DNA of 64,000 nucleotides from Coraliomargarita algicola (lineage in GTDB: Bacteria > Verrucomicrobiota > Verrucomicrobiia > Opitutales > Coraliomargaritaceae): assembly GCF_033878955.1 (NCBI RefSeq), contig NZ_CP138858.1:3065001-3129000 (forward strand), given 5' to 3'. Numbering within the stretch: the first letter of the stretch is position 1; each line of letters starts with the position of its first letter. Below are positions 1 through 8,353 of this stretch, in pieces. The notes beneath the pieces are model-generated. The model had not been told where the DNA came from. It saw only the letters and a program-made list of their open reading frames with translations, and did not search any database. The position numbers and the translations under genes are program-made.

Positions 1-578
1 CGCCATGTAAAGGCATGACAGAGCGCAACCGCGGCCGCATCGGACTCGTCGAAGCGTAGTTCGAAATTGGTGCCGGTTATGTTTTGAATGGTGCGGGCGA
101 CTTGCTCCTTACTGGCGCGTCCCATGCCGACCACGGCCTGTTTGATGCGTAGCGGTGCATATTCGAATACGGGCAGCCCGCGCATGGCGGCGGTGCCGAT
201 GGCCGCGCCCCGGGCTGCTCCTAGGATTTGCGCGGTCTGAAAGTTTTGCACGTAGATGGTTTGCTCCACGGCGACATGGTCGACGGAGTGTTGATTTAAG
301 AAATCGTCCACTTGATTGCCAATCGCGCCCAAGCACTCCGGCATCGAGAGACTGCGGTGTAGTTTCAAGGTGGCGGCTTCCAATATACGGGCTGTGCCAT
401 CGGCGCTGTAGTCGAGCACCGCAAAGCCACTGCCGCGTAAGCTGGGGTCGATGCCTAACACCCGCCCGCGAAAACTCCGGCCCAGTGTGACCCGTGTGGG
501 CGCCTGCTTGGCGCCTGCGGCCTTTCCGCCGCGGGCGATGTGCGCCGCCCATAGTTTTCGTGTTGAGTTACTGGCCAT
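1..578 (-). CDS. ruvC: Holliday junction endodeoxyribonuclease RuvC (3' end outside window)
   Basis: RuvC is the resolvase that cleaves Holliday junctions with RuvAB during recombinational repair. Read from the ATG at 578 on the minus strand, the frame stays open to the window edge, so the C-terminus is missing. Visible motifs are the first catalytic Asp in RVLGIDPSLRGSGFAVLD (about residue 44), the second acid in HVAVEQTIYVQ, and the C-terminal acid/His motif DESDAAAVALCHA. About 35 basic, low-complexity residues precede the RNase-H-like fold, longer than in most RuvC proteins, so a later start is possible. The start lies 4 bases after the stop of the TauE-like gene, suggesting cotranscription with it. 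The family call is secure. Confidence 0.93.
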   Translation of the reverse strand, partial: MASNSTRKLWAAHIARGGKAAGAKQAPTRVTLGRSFRGRVLGIDPSLRGSGFAVLDYSADGTARILEAATLKLHRSLSMPECLGAIGNQVDDFLNQHSVDHVAVEQTIYVQNFQTAQILGAARGAAIGTAAMRGLPVFEYAPLRIKQAVVGMGRASKEQVARTIQNITGTNFELRFDESDAAAVALCHAFTW

Positions 579-582
579 GGCT

Positions 583-1335
583 TTAGGGAATAATGAGTTT
601 GATACCGCCCACGATTACAAAGAACCAGATCAAGTATTCAAACAGCTTTTGATTGATGTGTTTCACGATCATTGGTGCGATTGCAGCACCCATCACTGAA
701 TAGAGCATAAAGCTGGCGCTGAAACGAATCGAGGCGAAATCGATGATTTGTAAGTCCACCATCAGTGGCACTTTCACTAGGTTCGCGAGTAAGAAGAACC
801 AGGCCGAGGTGCCAATGTAAGCATATTTCGGCAGACCGGAGGCGATGAAGTAAAGCGCGGCCACTGGACCCGCGGCGTTGGCGACCATGGTGGCAAAGCC
901 GCCAATGATGCCAGTGCTGCTGATAAATACGGGATGGTGAGGTAGGGTGTCGATTTCGGTCGCATGGCGGCGTAACCATTTGCGGTAAAAGTGCACCCCG
1001 GTCATGCTGAGTAGGATCAGCCCGATTAAAAAGCGCACCTGCGCATCGTCGACGCGGCTGAACACAAAGTAGCCGATCACAATGCCTGTCAGCATCCACG
1101 GGGCGAGTTTCCAGATGTAGCGCCATTCGGCATGACGACGGTAGACGATCACCGCGATGATGTCGGCCGAAATTAAAATTGGCAGTAAGATGCCCACCGA
1201 TGCCTTGGGCGGCAGTGCCAGCGCCATTAGCACCACCGTGATATTGCCGACGCCGGGCAGGCCGCCCTTGCCCAAGCCCACTAAGAAGGCGCCCAGAGCG
1301 ATCAGTCCATATTGCCATAGTTCGAGTGTGTCCAT
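583..1335 (-). CDS. TauE/SafE family membrane transporter (sulfite/anion exporter-like)
   Basis: The 250-residue protein is almost entirely hydrophobic, with about eight predicted membrane segments. It shows the glycine-rich N-terminal repeat (GAFLVGLGKGGLPGVGNI) and the second-half GFATMVANAAGPVAALYF typical of TauE/SafE (DUF81) proteins. Members export sulfite, sulfoacetate or other organic anions across the inner membrane, but the substrate cannot be read from sequence. It starts at an ATG 49 bases from the divergent truA start, so the two probably share a promoter region. ruvC follows after 4 bases. No sulfur-metabolism gene is adjacent. Confidence 0.88.
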   Translation of the reverse strand: MDTLELWQYGLIALGAFLVGLGKGGLPGVGNITVVLMALALPPKASVGILLPILISADIIAVIVYRRHAEWRYIWKLAPWMLTGIVIGYFVFSRVDDAQVRFLIGLILLSMTGVHFYRKWLRRHATEIDTLPHHPVFISSTGIIGGFATMVANAAGPVAALYFIASGLPKYAYIGTSAWFFLLANLVKVPLMVDLQIIDFASIRFSASFMLYSVMGAAIAPMIVKHINQKLFEYLIWFFVIVGGIKLIIP

Positions 1336-1384
1336 CGTCGCGAGCCTTGCATTCCGCGCCGCTTTGGCAAGAGTGCTTCAATCT

Positions 1385-2125
1385 ATGCGATGGAAATGTA
1401 TATGCGCCTATGATGGCACCGATTTTGATGGCTGGCAGCGCCAGCCGGGCGGCGAAGCTGTGCAAAATTATCTCGAGCGCGCGCTCTCGCAGATCTTTGA
1501 CCAGCCGATTCAACTGCAGGGCAGCGGCCGCACCGATGCGGGCGTGCATGCGCGTGGGCAGTGCTTCCACTTTGATGCCGATTGGGCGCACGCTCCGGAA
1601 AAGCTGATACGTGCCTTGCACTCGATCTTGCCGACTTCCTTGAAGATTCATTCGGTCAAGCAGGTGAGCGAGGACTTTCATGCGCGCTTCTCTGTGACTG
1701 GTAAGCGCTACCTGTATCGCTACTATCTGGGCCGTGCGGACCCGATCGACGATCGCTACGTCTGGGCCTGCCGCGATCTGCCACTGGACGTCGAGGCGAT
1801 GCAAGCGGCCGCCGACATTCTGGTCGGCACTCACGATTTTTCGGCCTACAGCGCCAGCCATGGTAAGGATAGCGATCCCAACACGGTCAAAACCGTCACT
1901 CGGCTGCAGATCAAGCAGAGCGGTAAGCACCTGCGCCTGGATGCCGAAGGCAGTGGCTTTCTTTATCGCATGGTGCGCAGCTTCGCAGGCGCACTGCACT
2001 CGGTCGGCCGGGGGCAACTGAGTCCTGCTGATATCGCAGAAATTCTTGCCTCTAAAGAACGCACCCACCGCATCGTGACCGCGCCCGCCAAGGGTCTATT
2101 TTTGGATAAGGTATTCTATCCTTAG
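1385..2125 (+). CDS. truA: tRNA pseudouridine(38-40) synthase TruA
   Basis: TruA converts uridines 38-40 of the tRNA anticodon arm to pseudouridine. The start chosen is the ATG opening MRWKCICAYDGTDFDGWQRQ, which matches the family N-terminus; the frame is open further upstream, but that part overlaps the divergent transporter. The catalytic Asp lies in GSGRTDAGVHARGQ, the RYLYRYYL motif follows, and the C-terminal GSGFLYRMVRS motif is intact. The 246 residues match the family length. The protein ends in VTAPAKGLFLDKVFYP, and a second, diverged copy of this tail lies just downstream (see the pseudogene entry). It stands alone between a divergent transporter and the MerC-like gene. Confidence 0.95.
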   Translation: MRWKCICAYDGTDFDGWQRQPGGEAVQNYLERALSQIFDQPIQLQGSGRTDAGVHARGQCFHFDADWAHAPEKLIRALHSILPTSLKIHSVKQVSEDFHARFSVTGKRYLYRYYLGRADPIDDRYVWACRDLPLDVEAMQAAADILVGTHDFSAYSASHGKDSDPNTVKTVTRLQIKQSGKHLRLDAEGSGFLYRMVRSFAGALHSVGRGQLSPADIAEILASKERTHRIVTAPAKGLFLDKVFYP

Positions 2126-2171
2126 GTGAGGAGGGCGCTGTGCCCTGCGTAGCTCGAAGAGCGAAGCACGG

Positions 2172-2219
2172 GTGACGGCGCCGGCAAAAGGTCTCTTTTT
2201 GGATAAGTTTTTTTATTGA
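2172..2219 (+). pseudogene. Remnant second truA 3' tail
   Basis: Reading from 2172 gives VTAPAKGLFLDKFFY followed by TGA, nearly the same peptide as the truA end (2075-2125). The first 12 codons encode identical residues although several third positions differ, for example ACC/ACG, CCC/CCG, GCC/GCA, AAG/AAA and CTA/CTC. All of these differences are synonymous, so the copy diverged while coding and is not a fresh duplication. The 46 bases between contain a small hairpin (AGGGC/GCCCT). The likely explanation is allelic replacement of the truA end by a related sequence, leaving the old tail behind. Confidence 0.75.
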
Positions 2220-2265
2220 AAGAAACTTGCAATAAAGGACTTCTTGATAACAGTCGCGTCTATCT

Positions 2266-2757
2266 ATGGAAAATGCGACAGTAAGTACATGCCGTAGCCA
2301 CGGCTGGCTCGATCACCTTGCGATAGGAATGGCAGCGGTTTGCGCCTTCCATTGCTTGTTGACGCCGATTCTCGTGATCGCGTTACCGATCATCGCGACG
2401 AGCTTTTTTGTGCATGAGGATTTCCATTTATGGATGATTCTGCTGGTGCTGCCGACGACAGGTTTTGCAGTTTTTATGGGTTGTCGTCAGCACAAGGACC
2501 GCTGGGTGGCGGTATTCAGCGCCATCGGTCTTTCGATTTTAGTTTTTTCCCTGGTGCAGGAGCGTTTGCACAGTGCGGGGCAGATGGAGGCGGCGAATGA
2601 AGCGGCGCATTGTTCAGCTTGCGCGGGCGATGTGCTAGCAGAGCCCGCTCCACTGCACAGCGCGGCATGGATCAATACGCTGGGCGGCTTGACTCTAGCG
2701 AGCGCGCATATTCGCAACTTCCGGCTGTGCCGCAAGCGTCGTTGCCAGCACGATTAG
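2266..2757 (+). CDS. MerC-domain membrane protein, probably metal related
   Basis: The 163-residue protein has about four hydrophobic segments. Its N-terminal half matches MerC: GWLDHLAIGMAAVCAFHC followed by LLTPILVIALP, with a conserved Cys and His at the end of the first helix, and FMGCRQHKD after the third segment. MerC proteins move mercury or other soft metals across the inner membrane. Chromosomal MerC-like proteins near Zur and TonB receptors are plausibly zinc linked. A Cys/His-containing stretch (AAHCSACAGD) follows. The neighbouring zur regulator and His-rich TonB receptor support a zinc role by inference. TTGCAATAA at 2228-2236 resembles one half of the palindrome at 6564-6586 but lacks a clean second half. 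Confidence 0.75.
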   Translation: MENATVSTCRSHGWLDHLAIGMAAVCAFHCLLTPILVIALPIIATSFFVHEDFHLWMILLVLPTTGFAVFMGCRQHKDRWVAVFSAIGLSILVFSLVQERLHSAGQMEAANEAAHCSACAGDVLAEPAPLHSAAWINTLGGLTLASAHIRNFRLCRKRRCQHD

Positions 2758-2804
2758 AGCTGAGACCAGCGCGACTCACGCCGCTCCCCAAAACGGTGCA
2801 GTGG

Positions 2805-3372
2805 CCTCGGTTCTCTGAACCGGGGTGGAGGAGGCGGTGGCCTCGGTTCTCTGAACCGGGGAGCGGTGGGGATTGGGAACGTCGAACGTCGAACATCGAA
2901 CGTCCAACTTCGAATAATGAACCTTGATTCAAAAGCTGGAAGCCAGAGGTCTGAAAACAGAAGCCAGTCACTGTGAATCAGTCAGTTATGAAAATCACGG
3001 CATGCGTCATTTTGCGAGACAGGAAGTGCCATCACTGATTGATATTCATCTCTTGCCTCTGATATCCATTCGAAAAAAGTTTGGTCCTAATAGATATGTC
3101 TTTTGTAACCTCGGTTCTCTGAACCGGGGCGATGCCGATCGCCCCCGAAACAAAGTTTCGAGGCTACGCAAAGCCCAAGCTTATAGATCATATATTCTTA
3201 GAAGTGGTATGACATCTGTCTTCTGACTGCTTTGTCTAAGTTGAATGAAATAGCGCACCCATCAGAGATTCATCATTGGACGTTCGATGTTGGACGTTCA
3301 ACGTTCAATCTGCCTCAAGACATGAGTCTTCAAGCGGCTACGGTGCACTGGCCTCGGTTCTCTGAACCGGGG
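2805..3372. repeat. Repeat-rich spacer: four CGGTTC/GAACCG hairpins plus GTTGGACGTTCGA-type repeats
   Basis: Copies of a 21-base element, CGGTTC-TCT-GAACCG with C/G-rich ends, lie at 2805-2825, 2841-2861, 3109-3129 and 3352-3372. Each forms an imperfect 9-bp stem with a 3-base loop. The copy at 3109 continues to about 3163 in a sequence also found at 23577-23632. AACGTCGAACATCGAACG-type repeats lie at 2878-2912, and their reverse complement at 3278-3310. The open frames across this spacer follow the repeats and have no recognisable protein features. I see no gene between 2758 and 3399. Confidence 0.85.
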
Positions 3373-3399
3373 TGGTGGTCGTGGAGGAGGGCCGCGCGG

Positions 3400-3834
3400 C
3401 TAGGGCTTCGCGCACTCGTCGCACACGCCATAGACTTCCATCATGTGGGCGATCTGTGAGTAGCCGTGCGCTTGGGCGCGTTTCACGACTTCGTGCCCGA
3501 CACAGACATCCAGCCGCTCGGCTTTGTGGCACTCGCGGCAAATCAGGTGGTGGTAGTGCTCGTCGGGCGCTGTCAGTTCGAAGAGGTGGGTGCCGTTTTC
3601 CAAGGGCACGCGTTGCAGCACGCCGAGCTTTTCAAAGGTTTCCAGGTTGCGGTAGACAGTCACCAAATCAGACGCGGGCAGCTGCCCGCGTTCGCGTATT
3701 TCTTCCGCGCTGGCCGGACGATCCATACTCAGGAGTGCCCCGAGCACGCATTCGCGTTTTTTTGTCATGCGGCCGCCAGTCGCCTTGAGGCGTTCCAGGA
3801 TGATGTCCAATAACTCTGGTTTTTCTATACTCAT
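3400..3834 (-). CDS. zur: Fur-family transcriptional regulator, probably the zinc sensor Zur
   Basis: This is a 144-residue Fur-family protein: an N-terminal winged helix (TKKRECVLGALL, ASDLVTVYRNLETFEKLGVL) and a C-terminal dimerisation/metal domain. Metal ligands are visible in EHYHHLICRECHK and in the terminal CDEC pair, which together form the structural zinc site. Family repressors bind inverted repeats when metal-loaded. Assignment to Zur rather than Fur or PerR rests on context: the next gene upstream on the same strand is a TonB receptor with His-rich loops, and a MerC-like gene is close by. A terminator lies between the receptor and zur, so zur probably has its own promoter or depends on read-through. 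Confidence 0.85.
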   Translation of the reverse strand: MSIEKPELLDIILERLKATGGRMTKKRECVLGALLSMDRPASAEEIRERGQLPASDLVTVYRNLETFEKLGVLQRVPLENGTHLFELTAPDEHYHHLICRECHKAERLDVCVGHEVVKRAQAHGYSQIAHMMEVYGVCDECAKP

Positions 3835-3845
3835 GCGGCTTCCCT

Positions 3846-3889
3846 AAAAAAAGAGCCTGATCGGATATTCAGTCCGATCAAGCTCTTTT
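3846..3889 (-). terminator. Rho-independent terminator after the TonB receptor gene
   Basis: On the minus strand AAGAGCTTGATCGGA pairs with TCCGATCAGGCTCTT across a short loop and is followed by a run of seven T. It sits 27 bases after the receptor stop and 12 bases before the zur start. Confidence 0.85.
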
Positions 3890-3916
3890 GAAAGTCGCGG
3901 TTTTCGCGCGGGGGGA

Positions 3917-6013
3917 TTAAAACTCCATGCGTGCGCCGATTGTGACATTACGCCTGGGCAGTGGGGCTACGTCCTTGATGTAGGAGGTGTGATGTCGGAT
4001 TTCTTCATCCAGCAAATTGTTGGCCTGGGCAAAGAGTGTCAGATCGATACCGCTGCCGAGCTGGAAGGTATAAGCGAGGTCTGCTTTGAGTTCGGTGTAA
4101 GCATCGGTTTCGGTTTCCAGCGGCGCGGTGTCGTTTTGCTCGAACGCATGACGTAGCAGTAAGCCGGCATCCCACTTGCCATGAGCCCACTGGATCTTTC
4201 CGCCCATCCGTAGGGGAGGGATGCGGGGTAAGTTATCGTTGCCGTCACGATTTTCTGCCCGCACGAAGTCACTCATCAGGCCGACTTGTAATTGGCTATC
4301 TTCTGAGCGAAAGAGGATGCGGTTTAACTCTGCTTCAAATCCATAGAAGTTGGCATTTACATGGTCGTAGGCGTAGACATCCAGTTCGCTCACAATACCG
4401 AGCGCGGTTGCGTCGGCTTCAGCCGCGTAGATGTAATCCTCGAAGTAGGTGTAGAAGAGCGATGCGCTCGCTTCCCACTTGTTTCCTTGATAGCGATAGG
4501 TCAGATCTACGCCGTAGGCGGTTTCCAGCCCTAAGTTTGCATCCCCACGCTCATATTGGCTAGTGACGATGTGTTCGCCGTCAGCATAGAGTTCGGTGGA
4601 GGTGGGATGGCGCTGTGAGCGTTGTAAGGAGAGTGCGAGCGAGTTGCGCTCATTGATGTCGTAGATGATGCCTACGGCTAGGCTCATGGCCATGTCGCTG
4701 TAGTCGGTGGTGCCAGCCGCATTGATTTGCTGGGTTTCTAGTCGACCGCCGAACTCATAATGCCAATCGCCGTGGTGAATGTGTTCGCTGATGAAGATGG
4801 CTTGATTGCGAGTTTGAGTGGCAGGGCCGAAGGCGGCGCCCTCTTCGCCTGTGGCTTCGAATTCGGTATCAGAGATCTGAATACCAACGATGCCCTCGTC
4901 GATGATTGACCATTCGTAGTGCGCCGCTTCGGCTCGCAGCTCCAAGCCATCACGTTCGAATACGGTGCCTGTTTCATCGCCTTCAAGCTCGATGTGCTGG
5001 TAGTCGGTGTATCCGAAGCGGACGCGAGCAGCCTCGATCCAGGCAATCGGCTCGAAGATTGCGAGTTCCAGATCGAAGCGCTTGCGTTCGAGATCGATGG
5101 CCACGCCCTCTTCTGCGTGTTCGTCCTCGTCGTCATGGTCATGATCGTCTTCCTCATGTTCGTGCTCATGTCCTGGCACGCCATAGTTCGAGTTGTAAGA
5201 TGAGAAAGACGCGCCGATATAGTTCTGCTCGCCAAAGAACCAGCTACTGCCTACGGAGTAGTAGTCAGTTTCGACGAAGCTACTGCCTAGTTCGTCACTG
5301 CTCGTTTCTTCGTGCTCATCATCGTCATGATCGTGCTCTTCTTCGTGGAAGGCTTCGGCGTCGCCGGCGATTTCATAGTTGTCGGCATTTCGTTTGAGGC
5401 CTGTCACGCTGAGTGTCCAGTGTTCGCCGCCGATGGTGCCGTAGCCGAGGTGGGTCTCTCCGTTGGATACGCTATCGTAGCGGGTTTCGATGGCCCCTTC
5501 GTAGCCTTTCGAATCGACGCGTTCGCGTGGGATTTCTTTGCCCATAACATTGACGACTCCGCCGATAGCGGAGCTGCCGTAGAGCAGGGTGGAGGGGCCA
5601 CGTAGTATTTCTACGCGGTCCGTGAGTAGTGGCTCCACGGATACGGCGTGGTCGGGGCTGGTTTCAGACACATCGAGTGAGCCGAGTCCAGCCTCCAGAA
5701 TGCGCACGCGTGGGCCGTCAAAGCCGCGAATGATCGGACGGCTGGCACCGCCACCAAAGCTGGTCGCGGTCACACCAGCTTGTCCATCGAGCAGCTCACC
5801 GAGACTGCTGCCACCTTCTTTTCGAATGGCGGCTTCGTCGAGCGAGGTGAAAGGGCTGCTATAATCTTCGATTGCCCGAGCGACGGGTCCTGCGGAGACG
5901 ATATACTCCTTGAGCTCGTAAATGGGCGTATTGGCGACTGAATTATTGTCCGCGTGAAGTGTTGTAAGAGCGCACGCGAGAGCGCTCATTGAAAGCTTTT
6001 GATGAAATTGCAT
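3917..6013 (-). CDS. TonB-dependent outer-membrane receptor with His/Asp-rich loops, ZnuD-like
   Basis: The 698-residue protein has a signal peptide (cleaved near ALTTLHA), a plug domain (SSLGELLDGQAGVTATSFGG, RPIIRGFDGPRVRIL, VEILRGPSTLLYGSSAIGGV) and a beta-barrel ending in RMEF with the terminal Phe of outer-membrane proteins. Two extracellular-type loops are extremely rich in His, Asp and Glu (about residues 224-240 and 280-300, for example EEHDHDDDEHEE and GHEHEHEEDDHDHDDEDEH). Such loops occur in zinc receptors of the ZnuD type, where they capture metal. Uptake would need TonB-ExbBD, not present here. A small Cys/His membrane protein gene lies upstream on the same strand and zur downstream. 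Zinc as substrate is inferred from the loops and neighbours. Confidence 0.88.
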   Translation of the reverse strand: MQFHQKLSMSALACALTTLHADNNSVANTPIYELKEYIVSAGPVARAIEDYSSPFTSLDEAAIRKEGGSSLGELLDGQAGVTATSFGGGASRPIIRGFDGPRVRILEAGLGSLDVSETSPDHAVSVEPLLTDRVEILRGPSTLLYGSSAIGGVVNVMGKEIPRERVDSKGYEGAIETRYDSVSNGETHLGYGTIGGEHWTLSVTGLKRNADNYEIAGDAEAFHEEEHDHDDDEHEETSSDELGSSFVETDYYSVGSSWFFGEQNYIGASFSSYNSNYGVPGHEHEHEEDDHDHDDEDEHAEEGVAIDLERKRFDLELAIFEPIAWIEAARVRFGYTDYQHIELEGDETGTVFERDGLELRAEAAHYEWSIIDEGIVGIQISDTEFEATGEEGAAFGPATQTRNQAIFISEHIHHGDWHYEFGGRLETQQINAAGTTDYSDMAMSLAVGIIYDINERNSLALSLQRSQRHPTSTELYADGEHIVTSQYERGDANLGLETAYGVDLTYRYQGNKWEASASLFYTYFEDYIYAAEADATALGIVSELDVYAYDHVNANFYGFEAELNRILFRSEDSQLQVGLMSDFVRAENRDGNDNLPRIPPLRMGGKIQWAHGKWDAGLLLRHAFEQNDTAPLETETDAYTELKADLAYTFQLGSGIDLTLFAQANNLLDEEIRHHTSYIKDVAPLPRRNVTIGARMEF

Positions 6014-6122
6014 GTGATATGAGTACTGACTTGTTTGACCGGCGAGCCGGCTTCCGGGAGGCGAGCCCTGACCATGTTATCGCGCTTTCTTCGAAAAGTG
6101 CGTTGGCATCGGTCGTCTGGAC

Positions 6123-6500
6123 TTAAACAAGAGGACTCAAAGGCGGGGCACGTGAATGAAGCCGGATCGGGGCTTGGCCACACCAGAGACTTTCCATTTC
6201 GATGGATACGGTCGATAATAGCTGGTTTGTCCGCTCTGGTGTAGTGAGCGGTATGATTGCACTGCAACCAGTCGCTAGAAATGTGACCGCACAGACGTGT
6301 GTGTCATTTTCGGAGTTAGATCGCTTGTCATCCGCAGCATCGTCTTGCCCCGCGCAGGCATGCTCACAGTTCTGCTTGCCGTGTAGGTAATCATGCAGGT
6401 CTGCACTACTCGAGGCGAGTGTGAGCAGCACAATCAATACGACCAATGCACCCGAGAGTAATCGGGTGATGGGGTGCTTGGATTGTTTGCTGCTTAACAT
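6123..6500 (-). CDS. Small Cys/His-containing membrane or exported protein of the zinc locus
   Basis: The 125-residue protein starts with a basic N-terminus and one hydrophobic helix (LLSGALVVLIVLLTLASSSA) that could be a signal or anchor. A potential metal-binding stretch follows (HDYLHGKQNCEHACAGQDD), then HVCAVTFLATGC. I do not recognise the family. It lies 109 bases upstream of the TonB receptor on the same strand and behind the palindrome at 6564-6586, so it is probably cotranscribed with the receptor. A role as periplasmic metal-handling partner is inference only. Confidence 0.6.
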   Translation of the reverse strand: MLSSKQSKHPITRLLSGALVVLIVLLTLASSSADLHDYLHGKQNCEHACAGQDDAADDKRSNSENDTHVCAVTFLATGCSAIIPLTTPERTNQLLSTVSIEMESLWCGQAPIRLHSRAPPLSPLV

Positions 6501-6563
6501 GTGATCAGGTATTGATTGGTTGTGTCAGCATGAAGCGCGTTTCTTTTACTAATGCAAGTAATT

Positions 6564-6586
6564 TGCGATAAAAATGTCTTATCGCA
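6564..6586. promoter_or_regulatory. Candidate Zur operator (23-bp palindrome)
   Basis: TGCGATAA-N7-TTATCGCA is a perfect 8-bp inverted repeat in the intergenic region between the small Cys/His protein (start 6500, minus) and rmuC (start 6631, plus). Its length and AT-rich spacer resemble Fur/Zur boxes. A second partial dyad, GCAA-GTAAT-TTGC, overlaps its left arm at 6554-6566. Regulation by the Zur protein at 3400-3834 is inference from position. Confidence 0.55.
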
Positions 6587-6630
6587 GAATTGCCGTTGCC
6601 AGTTACGGCAAAGCGCGCTGAATATTCCTT

Positions 6631-7938
6631 ATGGAAATACTTCTCACGCTACTGTGTGGTGTCGTGCTGGGGGCGGCGATTATCTACCTCGCTCTCAGCT
6701 CAGTTCTCAAGCGTACTCAGCGCTCAGTGAATGCGCTAGAAGCGGAGTGCGATGCTGTGCGTGCGGCCCAGGGTGCAGCCGAGCAGGCCTTGGCCCGGTT
6801 GGAAGCGCAACGCGAGGCAGAACTCCGTGCTGCTGCGGAAAAATTAGCACTGCTTCAGGATGCGCAAACTCGTTTGCAGGAGAGTTTCAAGGTGCTTTCT
6901 TCGGAGGCACTGGCTAAAAACAATGAGTCTTTTCTGAGCCTGGCGAAGACTGCACTGGAGAAGTATCAAGCGAATGCACTGGGTGATTTAGATAAGCGGC
7001 AGGCGGCGATTCACCAAACTGTCGAGCCTGTCAGCCTAGCGCTCAAAGCCTTTAACGAACGGGTGGAGCGCATCGAGACACGTCGCACCGCGACTGATGC
7101 TAGCCTGCAACAGCAACTCCAGCAGCTAGCTGAGTCACAAGCGAAACTCAGCAAGACTACGGGGAGTCTAGTGCAGGCGCTGCGTGCCCCACAAGTGCGA
7201 GGCCAGTGGGGCGAAATGCAACTGCGTCGCACCGTCGAAATGGCGGGCATGGTCAATCGGGTGGATTTCTTAGAACAGGCCTCGGTCGATATCGCCGATG
7301 GCCAGCGTCAGCGCCCCGACATGTTGATCAATCTACCCAACGGCCGCCAAGTGGTGGTCGATTCCAAGGTGCCGCTGGCCGCCTACCTCGACGCCCTCGA
7401 AGCCGACGACCCCGCTGTGCAGACCGCTCGCATGCAGGCGCACGCACGCCACATCCGCGAGCACATCAAGGGGCTCTCCGCCAAGTCGTATTGGACTCAG
7501 TTTGAGAATACGCCCGAGTTTGTCGTGCTCTTCATACCCAACGAAACCATCTTCAGCGCCGCGTTGGAGCAAGACCCCGCACTGATTGAGCTGGGAGTGG
7601 ACAACAAGGTCATCCTCGCCACGCCCACCACGCTCATTGCACTGCTCAAAGCGATCGCCTTCGGCTGGCAGCAAGAAGCCATCGCCCGCGAGGCCAAGGA
7701 GATCGCTGCCCTGGGCAAAGAGCTCTACCAGCGCATCAGCGTCGTCACCGGCCACTTTACTAAGCTCGGCAAAAGCCTCGAACAATCCGTCGGTCACTAT
7801 AATAAAACGCTCAACTCCATCGAAAGTCGCCTAGTGGTAACAGCTCGGAAGTTTGAAGCCTTAGACAGTGCCGCCCCCGAGCCCCTCCCCGAGCCAAAAG
7901 GCATCGAAAAGATCCCAATCCTGCCACAAGGCGACTAG
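6631..7938 (+). CDS. rmuC: DNA recombination protein RmuC
   Basis: RmuC proteins are membrane-anchored, coiled-coil nuclease-like proteins that limit recombination between inverted repeats. The 435 residues comprise an N-terminal membrane helix (LLTLLCGVVLGAAIIYLAL), a long Ala/Glu/Gln coiled coil to about residue 190, then the conserved core with RGQWGEMQLRRTVEMAGM, RPDMLINLPNGRQVVVDSKVP and FVVLFIPNETIFSAALE. Length and order match the family. An RmuC next to an inverted-repeat array and a REP transposase is a suggestive neighbour, but rmuC is a common core gene and I infer no link. The palindrome at 6564-6586 is 45 bases upstream. Confidence 0.93.
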   Translation: MEILLTLLCGVVLGAAIIYLALSSVLKRTQRSVNALEAECDAVRAAQGAAEQALARLEAQREAELRAAAEKLALLQDAQTRLQESFKVLSSEALAKNNESFLSLAKTALEKYQANALGDLDKRQAAIHQTVEPVSLALKAFNERVERIETRRTATDASLQQQLQQLAESQAKLSKTTGSLVQALRAPQVRGQWGEMQLRRTVEMAGMVNRVDFLEQASVDIADGQRQRPDMLINLPNGRQVVVDSKVPLAAYLDALEADDPAVQTARMQAHARHIREHIKGLSAKSYWTQFENTPEFVVLFIPNETIFSAALEQDPALIELGVDNKVILATPTTLIALLKAIAFGWQQEAIAREAKEIAALGKELYQRISVVTGHFTKLGKSLEQSVGHYNKTLNSIESRLVVTARKFEALDSAAPEPLPEPKGIEKIPILPQGD

Positions 7939-7943
7939 TGGCA

Positions 7944-8280
7944 GAGCCCGGGAACGCAACTCTCCTGAGTTGCCCTACGTCGGAGTCAGCCGCCGCAGCG
8001 AATGCGGAGATTCGCGAGCCCGGGAATGCAACTCTCCCGAGTTGTTCCGCGTCGGAGTCAGCCGCTGCAGCGAATGCGGAGATTCGCGAGCCCGGGAATG
8101 CAACTCTCCCGAGTTGCCGCGCGTCGGAGTTAGCCGCCGCAGCGAATACGGAGATTCGCGATCCCGGGAACGCAACTCTCCTGAGTTGCCCTACGTCAGA
8201 GTCAGTTGCCGCAGCGAATGCGGAGATTCGCGAGCCTGGGAACGCAACTCTCCCGAGTTGCCGCGCGTCGGAGTCAGCGC
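7944..8280. repeat. Array of five 72-bp two-hairpin (REP/BIME-like) repeats
   Basis: Five consecutive units start near 7944, 8016, 8088, 8160 and 8232. Each contains two perfect hairpins, GCAACTC-TCCT-GAGTTGC and GCGAAT-N6-ATTCGC. The period is exactly 72 bases (24 codons), so open frames run through the array without being genes. Units differ by a few substitutions. The array ends just before the RAYT gene, and further copies lie inside that gene (8829-9055) and inside the nfeD gene (15658-15800). Confidence 0.9.
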
Positions 8281-8353
8281 GCATTCCACCATTGCCATTC
8301 AGCGATCTTTACATAACGTTCATTCACAGCCTAAGTTAAGTTTAAGCGAGTCA

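Noticed and set aside
638..2068. 476-codon minus-strand open frame
   Set aside because: It overlaps the TauE-like gene in another frame and truA on the opposite strand; its Arg/Gln/His-rich translation has no domain and is a GC-rich shadow.
2228..2236. Second Zur box upstream of the MerC-like gene
   Set aside because: Only one half (TTGCAATAA) resembles the 6564-6586 palindrome; the other half does not match.
7944..8280. Possible CRISPR array
   Set aside because: The 72-bp units are back to back with two hairpins each and no variable spacers.
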